A model generated the notes under the pieces. That model searched no databases. It worked only from the letters and a program-made list of their open reading frames with translations, and was not told where the DNA came from. A program made the translations under genes and the position numbers. 64,000 bases of DNA. Origin: Cytophagales bacterium (lineage in GTDB: Bacteria > Bacteroidota > Bacteroidia > Cytophagales > UBA9547). The DNA lies in assembly GCA_013297755.1 (NCBI GenBank), contig JAAFIH010000025.1, positions 1-64,000 on the forward strand, given 5' to 3'. Of the stretch, positions 44,326-54,370 are shown one piece after another. How positions within the stretch are numbered: position 1 is the first letter of the stretch; every line of letters begins with the position of its first letter.

Positions 44326-47188
44326 TGAAAAAACGATGGTTTACAATGTCAGCAAAAGTTTTATCTGCATCACGATAAGCGATGGTATTGAGCCAATATT
44401 TGATTTGATTGGGCTTTATAAAAATAATTTCATTTTCTCTGTAAACCTTTATTATTCGTTTGATTTGCAAAGTTTCAGTGTTTATACCTTTTAATAATTC
44501 TGATATAGAAGCATTTGAATCAATATTTTGTATTTCAGGTTCTGTATTTTGATTTTCAGTATATTTGATAGAAACATATACATAATTATCACTAATTTTA
44601 GCTTCATTCAATACAAATCGTTTGCCATCTTTTTCGTAGATGGAATTTAGGACTAATGAGAAGGAGTTAGCGAAAGAGATAATATGTCGTTGGTTTTCAA
44701 TTTTATTTAGAATAATTGATTTAACTCCTAATCTAATTTGATTTTGTTGAAACATTAGAACATCTGATATTACATTCTTTTCAAATTCAGTTAGTTTAAT
44801 AGATGGCAATGAAAATGGAATCTTCAATAAATCTTTTTTCACAAATGAAGTATTTTTTGTAACCAATAACCTTCCACTTGTTGTACAAAGGTAAAACCCA
44901 ATTATTTCTATATTTTTATCAATATAACTTTGAATTTCATTCAAAAATGAAATTTGGTTTGATTTGATACCAATAAAATTATTATTGAATGGAAAATACT
45001 CAGTTGATAATGAACTGTATATCTGAATAATTGATTTATGAAGCGAAATGTCCTCTTTTATTATTAAAACTGGAGGAAAAAAAGCTTTTTTTTGCCCCTT
45101 ATTCTCAAATGAGTTAAAATAATTAAATTGAAGGTTACTTTTGTCAATGCCATTTTTTAACATTGCAGTTGTGGGGATACTGATTGGTGCTTCATTTTCA
45201 CCCCCTATTCCTTCTTCACAAACTAATTCAAATACTTCATTTTTATCTTCCAGATATTTTTCTAGATTATCAAACTTTGAAAATTTATCAACCAATTGTT
45301 TTATCCTCCCACCTCCTAATAAGTTTATTTTCCAAATATAAGGATTATCTAGGGCTTCTTGCCTTGTTACAAAGTGTAAATCATATTCATCTAATTCAAA
45401 GAATAATTTATTATTAGCTGATTGCGACTGTTTTATTATAGCGTGAAGAATATTAGTATTACTGTTTGGGTTGGATTTCATTGTAAAAATTGCAACAGTA
45501 GGTACTCTAGCAACAGACCATAGCACTTCCGTCAAACAAGTAAAGTCTATAATTTGAACTACATTATGGGTTTTAAAAAAATTATATCTAAACTCTTTAC
45601 TAGTACTATTATGTAAAATTTCAGATGATTTTACTATTAAACATTGCAATCCATTTATTTTCAGCACTCTCATAGAATCTCTCAAAAAACGCAAAGCAAT
45701 TTTGGGTTCTCCTTTTATAGATTTTTTTTCTACTTTTTCTTTATCCTCTTTTTTATTTTCATTAAATGGAGGGTTGCCAATTACTAAATCAAATTTTTCA
45801 GTTGGATTGGCGACTATCCAATCAAAAAAATCAGATTCAAACAGATTAGTTTCTCTTAAATTATCAAAATGTAGTTCTGTCCATAATTTAGAAGGGTTAC
45901 AAAAGTCACACAAAGAAAGAGAAAGGCTAAAAATTGCCAAATTAACAGCATCACCTTTAAGTTCTACACCATATATGTTGTTTTTAAGAATACTTTTTAA
46001 GGATTCAATCTCAATTTCTTGTTTATAATTATTTTTGATTCTATACCATTGAATTAATCGTTTAAATGCTATTACCAGAAACACACCAGAACCACAAGAA
46101 GGATCTAAAATTTTATAGTTTAAAGGATCTGGAATATTTTCAGCACTATTGATAGGCATACATTCATCTACCAAAAATTTAGCTAAGTGAGGGGGAGTAA
46201 ATTCTGCATTTTTATTCTCAAAACCTAAAAATTGTTCATATAATCTGCTAAAAAGTTCTATTGGTAAATAAGTAAAAGAAAACTGTCTCCAGATATATTT
46301 TTGCTTATTTTTAAGATTGATTTCGCCTTCTAATAAATCAGCTAAAATACTTAAATCAGCTTTTGTAACTTCTGATATTGCATTTAAATCAGACCATTCA
46401 AAAATTCCTCCATTAAAACTATTCTTATTATTTAATTTATTGCATAAGTCTAAATACTGGCCATTTCTAAGTACATCACTCAATCCACTCGCGTTTGAAA
46501 ACTCACTAAAGAAACCTTGAGGGCAAACTCTATTTCCATTTAAGTCTTCTCTTTCCTCAAGATACTTTATTAAAATTGATTGAACAATGAGGTTTTGAGC
46601 AACTTTTAGAGTTAGTTTGCCACATAATTTTTTATACGCCTCTTCAAGAAATAATATTAGAATTGATAGAGCGGAATTGTCATTTTTTGAAGAATTACTT
46701 TCCCAATACACGCCTGTATCAAACAATTCTGATTTATACTTTTTGAATCTTGTATCAACCTCATATATAAACTGTAAGTTCTGCTCTAAGTAACTTGGAG
46801 TAAGGTTATTTCTCTCATCTCTACTGGCTGGTTTTGTAGTATCAAAAATATCAATTGATGTTTTTCTAATGATATACACCAGTTGTACAGCTCCACTACT
46901 CCAAATTTTTGTATGTATATCAGCTAACTCAGATTGTGTTTTTTCTTGTATTGTGCAATCAAAAACATAAATGTGAGGAATTGAACTATTATCAATCTTT
47001 CTAAAATATACAGCTATTGCTCCTAAATTATCAGCTTTTTCTAATTCAAACCATTCTTGAGGAGAAATTGATGTTTCTTTATTGGTTAATTCATTTGTAA
47101 ATAATAACCCATCGTGATTCTTCAAATCAAAAGCATCAAGTGCTTTTGAAAAAGAATTTTCAGAATAGGTATTTACTAAAGTTTGCAT
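44315..47188 (-). CDS. Eco57I-like DNA adenine methyltransferase, second system
   Basis: 957 residues. Motif I is ILDPSCGSGVFLVIAFKRLI near residue 361; motif IV is GNPPFNENKK near 472 (NPPF). The N-terminal 330 residues share the layout of the protein at 8921-11968 (VYIIRKTSIDIFDTTKP against VYSKTEIRIYNC, and IKYLEERED against LYLEDKK), and the C-terminus IFIKPNQIKYWLNTIAYRDA parallels IIKPNQRRFWSQTAAMED. So the two methylases are distant members of one family, each with its own small nuclease gene. Specificity unknown. Confidence 0.83.
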   Translation of the reverse strand: MQTLVNTYSENSFSKALDAFDLKNHDGLLFTNELTNKETSISPQEWFELEKADNLGAIAVYFRKIDNSSIPHIYVFDCTIQEKTQSELADIHTKIWSSGAVQLVYIIRKTSIDIFDTTKPASRDERNNLTPSYLEQNLQFIYEVDTRFKKYKSELFDTGVYWESNSSKNDNSALSILILFLEEAYKKLCGKLTLKVAQNLIVQSILIKYLEEREDLNGNRVCPQGFFSEFSNASGLSDVLRNGQYLDLCNKLNNKNSFNGGIFEWSDLNAISEVTKADLSILADLLEGEINLKNKQKYIWRQFSFTYLPIELFSRLYEQFLGFENKNAEFTPPHLAKFLVDECMPINSAENIPDPLNYKILDPSCGSGVFLVIAFKRLIQWYRIKNNYKQEIEIESLKSILKNNIYGVELKGDAVNLAIFSLSLSLCDFCNPSKLWTELHFDNLRETNLFESDFFDWIVANPTEKFDLVIGNPPFNENKKEDKEKVEKKSIKGEPKIALRFLRDSMRVLKINGLQCLIVKSSEILHNSTSKEFRYNFFKTHNVVQIIDFTCLTEVLWSVARVPTVAIFTMKSNPNSNTNILHAIIKQSQSANNKLFFELDEYDLHFVTRQEALDNPYIWKINLLGGGRIKQLVDKFSKFDNLEKYLEDKNEVFELVCEEGIGGENEAPISIPTTAMLKNGIDKSNLQFNYFNSFENKGQKKAFFPPVLIIKEDISLHKSIIQIYSSLSTEYFPFNNNFIGIKSNQISFLNEIQSYIDKNIEIIGFYLCTTSGRLLVTKNTSFVKKDLLKIPFSLPSIKLTEFEKNVISDVLMFQQNQIRLGVKSIILNKIENQRHIISFANSFSLVLNSIYEKDGKRFVLNEAKISDNYVYVSIKYTENQNTEPEIQNIDSNASISELLKGINTETLQIKRIIKVYRENEIIFIKPNQIKYWLNTIAYRDADKTFADIVNHRFFNAG

Positions 47189-47262
47189 TGAATTGAAATA
47201 TAACTGATATTGTAAAATAGCTTATGTTTTCCCACAATTTATCCACAATTTCTCTTAAAACT

Positions 47263-47292
47263 CAAAATGCCATCAAATTTGATGGCATTTTG
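47263..47292. terminator. Perfect 30-bp palindrome, bidirectional terminator
   Basis: CAAAATGCCATCAAA and its exact complement TTTGATGGCATTTTG are joined without a loop gap at 47277/47278. It lies downstream of the minus-strand aldolase gene (stop at 47314) and upstream of the methylase start, so it most likely ends the aldolase transcript. Confidence 0.65.
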
Positions 47293-47313
47293 AAAAATGA
47301 GATTTTATTTCCC

Positions 47314-49434
47314 CTACCTCGTAAAACTAGCCGCTACTCCTCCATCTACATTCATTATATTTCCTGTAGATTTAGAAAGATGTCCACCTACGAAGGCAAA
47401 AACACCATTGGCGATATCTTCTGCATAAACGATTTCGTTCATCAACGTACGTGAAGCATAGAAAGCTGGCAATTCAGCAACTGTAATTCCATAAGCTTTG
47501 GCTCTGCCTTCTGCCCAAGGTCCTTCCCATATTTTGGAACCACCAATGACAGCATCTGGGTTTACTACATTTACTCTAATTTTGTCTTTTCCTAGTTCGG
47601 CAGCTAGAAGTCTACTCATGTGAATTTGAGCACCTTTTGCTGTGCCATATCCAATATTGTTAGGTCCAGCAAACAAACCATTTTTAGATGCTATGTTTAT
47701 AATATCGCCACCTAATTTTTGTTTACGCATTACATCAACACCTTTTTGGCTCATTAAGAATTGTCCTTTTACAAGCACATTATCTAACAAATCCCAATCT
47801 GCAATAGTAGTTTGCTCTATTGGTTTAGAAATAGCTAATCCAGCACAGTTTACAATAATATCAACTCCACCAAACGCTAAAGCTGCTTTTTTATAAGCAT
47901 CTTCAATCATGTCTACTTTGCTTACGTCCAATAAAGTATCAGACACCACATCTTTTCCAAATAGTTTTACAAACTCATCTTTAGCTTCTTTTAACCATTC
48001 TGGGTTTAGGTCTGTAAGCATGATACAAGCTCCTTCTTCTGCTAGTTTTTTAGCAATAGCTTTACCAATTCCACCACCAGAACCAGTAACCAAAGCTACT
48101 TTTCTTGACAATGGTTTTTCTTTGGGCATACGTTGCAATTTTGCTTCTTCTAGCAACCAATATTCTATATCAAAAGCCTCTTGCTCTGGCAATCCTTGGT
48201 AAGTAGAAACCGCCTCAGCACCTTTCATTACATTGATAGCATTGATATAAAACTCGCCTGATACTCTGGCAGTTTGTCTATCTTTTGCAAAATTAAACAT
48301 ACCTACACCTGGGAATAAAATTACCACAGGGTTTGGGTCGCGAAGTGCAGGGCTATTATCGTGTTTGCAACGATTATAGTACCCAGTGTACATCTCTCTA
48401 TATTCAGCAAATTGTTTTTCAATCACAGCTTTTACTTCTGCACTGTTTACATCTGCATCTGGAGCAATATTTAATACTAAGGGTTGAATTTTAGTTCTTA
48501 AAAAATGGTCTGGACAAGAAGTACCTACTTTTGCCAATCTGATGCAATCGTTAGAATTTACAAATTCCAATACTCTTTCGTCATCAGTAAAGCCACCTAC
48601 CATTCTATTTACAGAACTTGCTAAGCCTCTTAATGTTGGAATAATTAACGCAGCTTGTTCTTTTCTTGCTTTAGGTTCTAATGACTGAATTTTTTGTCCG
48701 TTAAAGATTGGAGCTTTTTTGCCATAATGTTTGGCCAAAAATTCTGACGCTTCTTCAATGGTATTCAGTGTATTGATGTAACTTTCATAAGCTGTATCTC
48801 CCCAAGTGAAAAGTCCATGTCCACCTAAAATCAAACCTTTGGCTGTTGGGTTTTTCTTTTGGGCTGCTTCTAATTGTAAACCCAAATCGAAACCTGGTTT
48901 TTGCCAAGGAATCCAAATCATGGTATCTCCCCAAATTTCTTTCATTAATTTTTCGCCATCTTTGGCAGCAGCTATGGCTATCAAAGCATCTGGATGCAAA
49001 TGGTCGATATGTTTGAACGGCAACAATCCATGCAGTGGCGTATCTATAGAAGGTGCTGCTGATTTTAAATTAAACAAGCAATAGTTGAATAATTCAACCA
49101 TTTCATCTTCAAATTGTAAACCTCTGTACACAGATTTTAAGCTATGTAATTTTTCTACATATAATGAAGCACAACCAGCTTTTTTTAGTGTACCAATATC
49201 GCCTCCAGAGCCTTTTACCCACATTACCTCTGCCATTTTGCCTGTCAAGGGGTCTTTATCTTGAATTTTGCAAGAGGTGTTCCCGCCTGCATAATTGGTC
49301 AAACGTAAATCAGCTCCCAGCATATTGGAGCGATAAATAAATAAATCTACTTCATTTCCATTAAACAAGGCAGCTTTGGCATCATCCCATAAATAAGACA
49401 CATATTTGTACTCAGCTTTTTTGGTGTATTTCAT
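47314..49434 (-). CDS. Bifunctional class II aldolase / short-chain dehydrogenase (rhamnulose-1-phosphate aldolase type)
   Basis: 706 residues with two domains. Residues about 1-400 are a class II aldolase (MLGADLRLTNYAGGNTSCKI, VKGSGGDIGTLKKAG, IDHLHPDALIAIAAAKDGEK with metal-binding His, LILGGHGLFTWG). Residues about 430-706 are a Rossmann SDR (VALVTGSGGGIGKAIAKKLA, NIASKNGLFAG, catalytic YGTAKGAQ, ending SKSTGNIMNVDGGVAASFTR). This fusion normally cleaves L-rhamnulose-1-phosphate to dihydroxyacetone phosphate and lactaldehyde and oxidises the aldehyde. No other rhamnose genes are near, so the substrate stays inferred. Confidence 0.88.
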   Translation of the reverse strand: MKYTKKAEYKYVSYLWDDAKAALFNGNEVDLFIYRSNMLGADLRLTNYAGGNTSCKIQDKDPLTGKMAEVMWVKGSGGDIGTLKKAGCASLYVEKLHSLKSVYRGLQFEDEMVELFNYCLFNLKSAAPSIDTPLHGLLPFKHIDHLHPDALIAIAAAKDGEKLMKEIWGDTMIWIPWQKPGFDLGLQLEAAQKKNPTAKGLILGGHGLFTWGDTAYESYINTLNTIEEASEFLAKHYGKKAPIFNGQKIQSLEPKARKEQAALIIPTLRGLASSVNRMVGGFTDDERVLEFVNSNDCIRLAKVGTSCPDHFLRTKIQPLVLNIAPDADVNSAEVKAVIEKQFAEYREMYTGYYNRCKHDNSPALRDPNPVVILFPGVGMFNFAKDRQTARVSGEFYINAINVMKGAEAVSTYQGLPEQEAFDIEYWLLEEAKLQRMPKEKPLSRKVALVTGSGGGIGKAIAKKLAEEGACIMLTDLNPEWLKEAKDEFVKLFGKDVVSDTLLDVSKVDMIEDAYKKAALAFGGVDIIVNCAGLAISKPIEQTTIADWDLLDNVLVKGQFLMSQKGVDVMRKQKLGGDIINIASKNGLFAGPNNIGYGTAKGAQIHMSRLLAAELGKDKIRVNVVNPDAVIGGSKIWEGPWAEGRAKAYGITVAELPAFYASRTLMNEIVYAEDIANGVFAFVGGHLSKSTGNIMNVDGGVAASFTR

Positions 49435-49593
49435 TGGTTTTTATATAAATTTTATAAGAATAAATTACAATTATTTAAGTTTCAAATGCAAATCTAGTGA
49501 ATGAATTAAATATTAAAATTTTATTTTATAGATTAATTTGAAAAAAAAATAAAAAAATAAAAAACAAATAAACAGGAGTAATAAAAATATATT

Positions 49594-52143
49594 TTATCTC
49601 AATATCTCAATCCATCCTTTTACGCTTCTTTTGGTATATTTTAAAACATAATAATAAATACCATCTGTAACATTTTCGGGATTCCAGAAAATTGGTCTCT
49701 GATTGATTGTACAGATTTTTGTTCCCCAACGATTATATACTTCAAAATAACTAAATTTTTCCAAACAGTTGTCTTCTGGAAAGTTATCTATAACAAAAAC
49801 ATCGTTTTTGCCATCTCCATTGGGTGTTATGATGTTTGAAACTTCTATTTTTATAGAATCATCCATAGCCTCTAGCTTTACTTTGGTTGGAGTTTTTATC
49901 AACGACATACATGAACTATTGTAAGGAAGAGAGATTTCAAATGCAGAATTTATTATTTCAGAACATGCATCAATACAAAGTTCAAAAATACAAGAATCAC
50001 TTTTTGATTTAAAATTATAAGAAGAAGGCCAAATACTAAAGCCATTTTTTGCAATAGAATTATTGAATACTATCTCAGGTTTGAGATCTGTGTCCAAAAT
50101 ACTTGATTTGGCTTTGAATTTGAAGCAATTTTTTTTGTTTTGATTTAATTCCTTAAATTCATTATTATTACTATACAAATTCGATTTTGGATCAAATACC
50201 TCAATAATTGTGTTTTCATTTTTTGGTAATATTTTTATATTTATTACTTTATCGTCAAATTTATATCCATTTCTACAATGATAAAAATTTGAGTTTATGT
50301 ATATGTTATTGTCAATTTGTTGCATATCCTCGCAAGTAGGCACATATAAAAAGGAGCTTTCTATGTAATCTTTATTGGTTCTTTTATAAAAATCGGGCGT
50401 ATTGAGATTTGTATAAAGCGATAATGTAGTACTGGTATAGCTTGGAGATGTTTTTACAAAATAATTAAACTTTAAGGTATCGCCTATATGCACCTGTTGC
50501 GTAATGTTATCGTTAACTAAATTTGTTGTAATTTTGGGACTGGTAGCATTTGCTTCTGTTACTTTATACTTAATATTTTTGTTCACTATATTGTTGTTAT
50601 TCGAATAATAACACTGACCAATCAAATTATTCTGAGCAGAGATATAAATAGTGTTTTCACTACCTATGTCATAACAATCTGGAGTTAGTGTTAATATTCC
50701 TTTTTTTAAATTTGGCAGATTAATTAATACACTATTTTTAATTTTCCAAGATGGATTATAAGAAAAATATATATTTGAAACTCCATCAATAGAAGTAATA
50801 TATTCGATTTCTAGCGTGTCATTAACTGCAACAGGGTATGTAACAGATTCGCTAAGATTTACAGACAAAAATGGAATAGGCACATCTGATGTTTTGCTAG
50901 GTACTACCAATTTTTTGGTTGTACTATCAGGTTTTGAACAATTATTGTTGTTGATAAGCAAAAAATCAAATATATAGGTAGAATCTTTACTTTTGGATGA
51001 ATATATGCATCTATCAACATATACTTCAAAATAGACTGTATCTTTCAACTTTGTAGTTGTTGCAAAAGTTGGATTGACAGTCAAGGTAGAAGTATAATAT
51101 TTAGAATAGTAAGAATTGTTCAAAACAAATTCTAGCTTTAATTGCTGCCCCAGGGTGTCAATTCCAACTACTGTAATGCAATTTCTTTCATAAATGTCAA
51201 AATTCAGGCCAGCTAGTGTAGGGGTAATTTTATTGGTCAGTGGGTCGAGATACAATAATTTTGGACTTGTATTGGCAGTAAAACAATTAGATGAAATAAG
51301 CTGATATTCACGAAAAGCACAACCCAGATATTGTCCTTTTCTATATTCCTCACATTTGATAGCAAGTACAAAAACCCCAATTTCAGAGGGTGTCAATGAA
51401 ACTATTCCAGTAGCAGAATTGATAGAAATAACAGGATTGCTTGGCAAAATATAGTTCTTCGAAAATCTATTTAAAAGATTTATTTTTGTCAATAGGTTAT
51501 TTCCAGTACTTAAAGTATCCAAAAACTCGTTGGGTACATCAATAGAATATACCAACGAATCTCCATCGGCATCTGTAGCCGAAAAATCATACGTTTGTGC
51601 TGTTGTAAGACAACCATACACCGTTTTGGTAGGATTGGCAAATTGTGGCGAACTATTAACAGTGGTCAGTGGGGGCAGTTCTACATAAAACACACTACTT
51701 ACATACGAAGAATTTGAAATATTACCAATGATACTGTTTCTGCAGCAGCGATCCCATGAAATATAAAACCCACCAGCAGAATTATAAAGTGAGTTTGTAA
51801 GAGTAATAATTTTTGAATATGAATGTTTTACAGTTTTAAATTTAATAAACGAACATACACCTGCCTCTGTGGGTATAGTATCCGTTTGAGCATGTTTTAC
51901 AGAAAATTGCTCTATATATTTATTATCTGATTTTCTTCTTATTTTAATAACAATTACAGAATCAAAAGCATCTAAATTGCCATTTAGGGCATCAAAATAT
52001 AAATCTAGTTTTAGTGTAAATTTATTTCCTGCAATATTTTTTAAGTTTATATCTCCACCAATAATGTGCGATGCAAAAATATTTTTGCTATTGAAAAACA
52101 ATAAAAAAATTAAGAAAAGGATTTTTTTGTGATAATTTTTCAA
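49594..52143 (-). CDS. Large secreted protein with gliding-motility-type C-terminal domain (T9SS cargo)
   Basis: 849 residues. Signal peptide MKNYHKKILFLIFLLFFNSK, then SHIIGGDINLKNIAGNKFTL, a common opening of Bacteroidota adhesin-like surface proteins, and long beta-rich repeats. The C-terminus ISNIITPNGDGKNDVFVIDN, YFEVYNRWGTKIC, NVTDGIYYYVLKYTKRSVKG WIEIL is the CHU_C / type B sorting domain recognised by the type IX secretion system. It is probably exported to the surface for attachment or movement. Confidence 0.85.
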   Translation of the reverse strand: MKNYHKKILFLIFLLFFNSKNIFASHIIGGDINLKNIAGNKFTLKLDLYFDALNGNLDAFDSVIVIKIRRKSDNKYIEQFSVKHAQTDTIPTEAGVCSFIKFKTVKHSYSKIITLTNSLYNSAGGFYISWDRCCRNSIIGNISNSSYVSSVFYVELPPLTTVNSSPQFANPTKTVYGCLTTAQTYDFSATDADGDSLVYSIDVPNEFLDTLSTGNNLLTKINLLNRFSKNYILPSNPVISINSATGIVSLTPSEIGVFVLAIKCEEYRKGQYLGCAFREYQLISSNCFTANTSPKLLYLDPLTNKITPTLAGLNFDIYERNCITVVGIDTLGQQLKLEFVLNNSYYSKYYTSTLTVNPTFATTTKLKDTVYFEVYVDRCIYSSKSKDSTYIFDFLLINNNNCSKPDSTTKKLVVPSKTSDVPIPFLSVNLSESVTYPVAVNDTLEIEYITSIDGVSNIYFSYNPSWKIKNSVLINLPNLKKGILTLTPDCYDIGSENTIYISAQNNLIGQCYYSNNNNIVNKNIKYKVTEANATSPKITTNLVNDNITQQVHIGDTLKFNYFVKTSPSYTSTTLSLYTNLNTPDFYKRTNKDYIESSFLYVPTCEDMQQIDNNIYINSNFYHCRNGYKFDDKVINIKILPKNENTIIEVFDPKSNLYSNNNEFKELNQNKKNCFKFKAKSSILDTDLKPEIVFNNSIAKNGFSIWPSSYNFKSKSDSCIFELCIDACSEIINSAFEISLPYNSSCMSLIKTPTKVKLEAMDDSIKIEVSNIITPNGDGKNDVFVIDNFPEDNCLEKFSYFEVYNRWGTKICTINQRPIFWNPENVTDGIYYYVLKYTKRSVKGWIEILR

Positions 52144-52442
52144 TAAATATTTTTTAAATAAAAAAAGAAAAGCCCTGATAGCTTTTCATCAAATAAAAAC
52201 ACTCCTCTCCTTTTTGGAGTTTAAGCCATCTAGTATCATTTGTTTGGGGTTAGGCCAAATTCAATAATTGAATTGCAATTTAGGCTTTTCCATTAAAATA
52301 ATTGTTTCAAAAGTAATTAAAAATTTAAAAAAGTCCTAAAAACTACTTAAATATGATTATAAAAGATTCTAAATTTACAATATGAATAAAAAAATACTAA
52401 TTTTATGTGTAGTTTTAGCTATATAAGGATATATTTGCAACA
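52144..52442. other. Intergenic region upstream of pstA
   Basis: Contains CTCCTCTCCTTTTTGGAG (52203-52220) and GGGGTTAGGCC (52247-52257), a fragment of the dispersed GC-rich repeat. TATATTTG at 52430-52437 is a perfect -7 box only 6 bases before the pstA ATG, which suggests a very short leader. Confidence 0.4.
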
Positions 52443-53297
52443 ATGCAATTAAAACATATAGAAGAAAAATTTTTTAAAACACTCATGATTTTAAGCCTGG
52501 TGTTAGTGGTAGGCTTATTGCTTTCGGTTGTTATGGCAGTTTTGATCAAAGGGTTACCCTCTTTGTCTTGGACCATGATTTCTCAATCTCCTGTTGGGGG
52601 ATTTTATATGGGCAAGGGTGGCGGTGTGCTCAATGCTATTTTGGGTTCGCTTTATTTGGCTGCAGCCTCTACTTTTTTGGCTTTTGTGGTAGGTTTGCCT
52701 GTGGTTATTTATATCAATATTTATAAAAAAGCAAATTCTAAGTTTACAAGTTTTGTGCGACTTTCTTTGGATGTGCTTTGGGGCGTGCCATCAATCGTTT
52801 TTGGGGCTTTTGGCTTCACAGTTATGGTTTTTTTGGGTCTCAAAACCTCCCTTTTAGCAGGAGTTATTACACTTGCCATTATGATATTACCTGTAATTAT
52901 CAGAGCCATGGACGAAATTTTCAAAACCATACCTACTGGAATGCTTGATGCCTCGTTTGCCTTGGGTGCCACACGATGGGAAACATCTATCAAAATTGCT
53001 GTAAAACAAGCTCTACCTGGCATTACCACAGCTATTTTATTGGCTTTTGGGCGAGCCATTGGCGATGCAGCATCTGTCATTTTTACAGCAGGATACACTG
53101 ATAGGATACCTTATTCTGTACTAAAACCAGTGGGCTCTTTGCCATTGTCCATATTTTTTCAACTATCTGCACCTGTGGTAGAGGTTCAAAATAGAGCTTA
53201 TGCCTCTGCTGTCATTCTTACTATTATTATCCTCATTATCAGCATATTATCTCGTATTTTGTATAGCAGATACGACAAACATAGAGTAAATGGCTAA
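52443..53297 (+). CDS. pstA: Phosphate ABC transporter permease PstA
   Basis: 284 residues, inner membrane. Six hydrophobic segments with the binding-protein-dependent permease loop DASFALGATRWETSIKIAVK (EAA-like motif) near residue 177-196, and family blocks GGGVLNAILGSLYLAAASTF, VLWGVPSIVFGAFGF and GRAIGDAASVIFTAGYTDRI. Works with PstB to import inorganic phosphate from PstS. It overlaps pstB by 8 bases. pstC and pstS are not next to it: upstream lies a divergent secreted-protein gene. Confidence 0.92.
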   Translation: MQLKHIEEKFFKTLMILSLVLVVGLLLSVVMAVLIKGLPSLSWTMISQSPVGGFYMGKGGGVLNAILGSLYLAAASTFLAFVVGLPVVIYINIYKKANSKFTSFVRLSLDVLWGVPSIVFGAFGFTVMVFLGLKTSLLAGVITLAIMILPVIIRAMDEIFKTIPTGMLDASFALGATRWETSIKIAVKQALPGITTAILLAFGRAIGDAASVIFTAGYTDRIPYSVLKPVGSLPLSIFFQLSAPVVEVQNRAYASAVILTIIILIISILSRILYSRYDKHRVNG

Positions 53298-54045
53298 ATC
53301 AATAGAAATAGAAAATTTGAATGTTTTTTATGGCGAACGCCATGCCTTAAAAAATATAAATATGGTCATTCCTGAAAATAAAATAACAGCCATTATTGGG
53401 CCTTCAGGTTGCGGCAAAACTACATTATTGAAATGTTTTAATCGATTAATTGATAATTATGAAGGTGTAAAAGTTACAGGAAAACTATTTGTTGATGGCG
53501 AAAACATATTTGATCCAAGTGCCGAAATCACTCATATTCGTAAGAAAATGGGGCTAGTATCGCAAAGGCCTTTTCCATTGCCAATGTCTATTTTTGACAA
53601 TATTGCTTATGGCCCAAAAATTCATGGCGAAACTGACAAAAAAAAACTGGCTCAGTTGGTAGAACAAAAACTAAAGGATGTAAGCCTTTGGGACGAGGTA
53701 AAAGACCGCCTAAAATCGCCAGCATCTAGGCTTTCTATTGGGCAACAACAACGCTTGTGCTTGGCACGTGGGCTTGCTGTGGAGCCACGCTTTATCCTTG
53801 GCGATGAACCCACATCTGCACTCGACCCCATTTCTAGCAAAAATATAGAAGAAAAATTTATCGCCCTCAAAAAAGACTATACTCTTATTGTAGTTACCCA
53901 TAGTTTGCCACAAGCTCATCGCATAGCCGATTACATTATTTTTATGTACGATGGCGAAATTGTAGAACATGGCACTGCTTCTCAAATACTCGAAAACCCA
54001 ACAATAGAGCGTACAAAAGAATACGTTTTTGGCAAAATAAGCTAA
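53290..54045 (+). CDS. pstB: Phosphate ABC transporter ATP-binding protein PstB
   Basis: 251 residues, normal length. Walker A GPSGCGKTTLLKCFNRLID near residue 37-55, Q-loop VSQRPFPLPMSIFDNIAYGP, signature LSIGQQQRLCLARGLAVEPR, Walker B FILGDEPTSALDP, and switch His in LIVVTHSLPQAHRIADY. Cytoplasmic, dimeric, drives phosphate import with PstA (and PstC, which is not here). Its start overlaps the pstA stop, so the pair is co-translated. Confidence 0.95.
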   Translation: MAKSIEIENLNVFYGERHALKNINMVIPENKITAIIGPSGCGKTTLLKCFNRLIDNYEGVKVTGKLFVDGENIFDPSAEITHIRKKMGLVSQRPFPLPMSIFDNIAYGPKIHGETDKKKLAQLVEQKLKDVSLWDEVKDRLKSPASRLSIGQQQRLCLARGLAVEPRFILGDEPTSALDPISSKNIEEKFIALKKDYTLIVVTHSLPQAHRIADYIIFMYDGEIVEHGTASQILENPTIERTKEYVFGKIS

Positions 54046-54370
54046 AAAAGGACAGATTATAAATATTTTAGTTCCACAAATTATTTAGTTTGCTATAAAA
54101 AAATAATACATAAAAGTAAGTTTATTTGAATATATATTTATTTAATAAAATTAATCATACAATATAAAATTACTTTTGATATTCATAAATTTTAAATATA
54201 TTATAATAAATTATTACAATTTATTTATAAAAAATCAATTTCTTCAATTTTTTATTTCTACGTTCAAAGACTAACTCCATTTTATTTTTTTTTGTAAATA
54301 TATCAAATGAATCAAAGTTTTATTAATTTGTGATTGAAACGAGAATTCAGTCCTATAAAGAACGTAAAAT
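54046..54370. other. AT-rich gap, nothing recognised
   Basis: 325 bases of A/T-rich sequence between pstB and the beta-helix gene. I see no ORF, hairpin terminator or repeat family member here. Confidence 0.5.
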
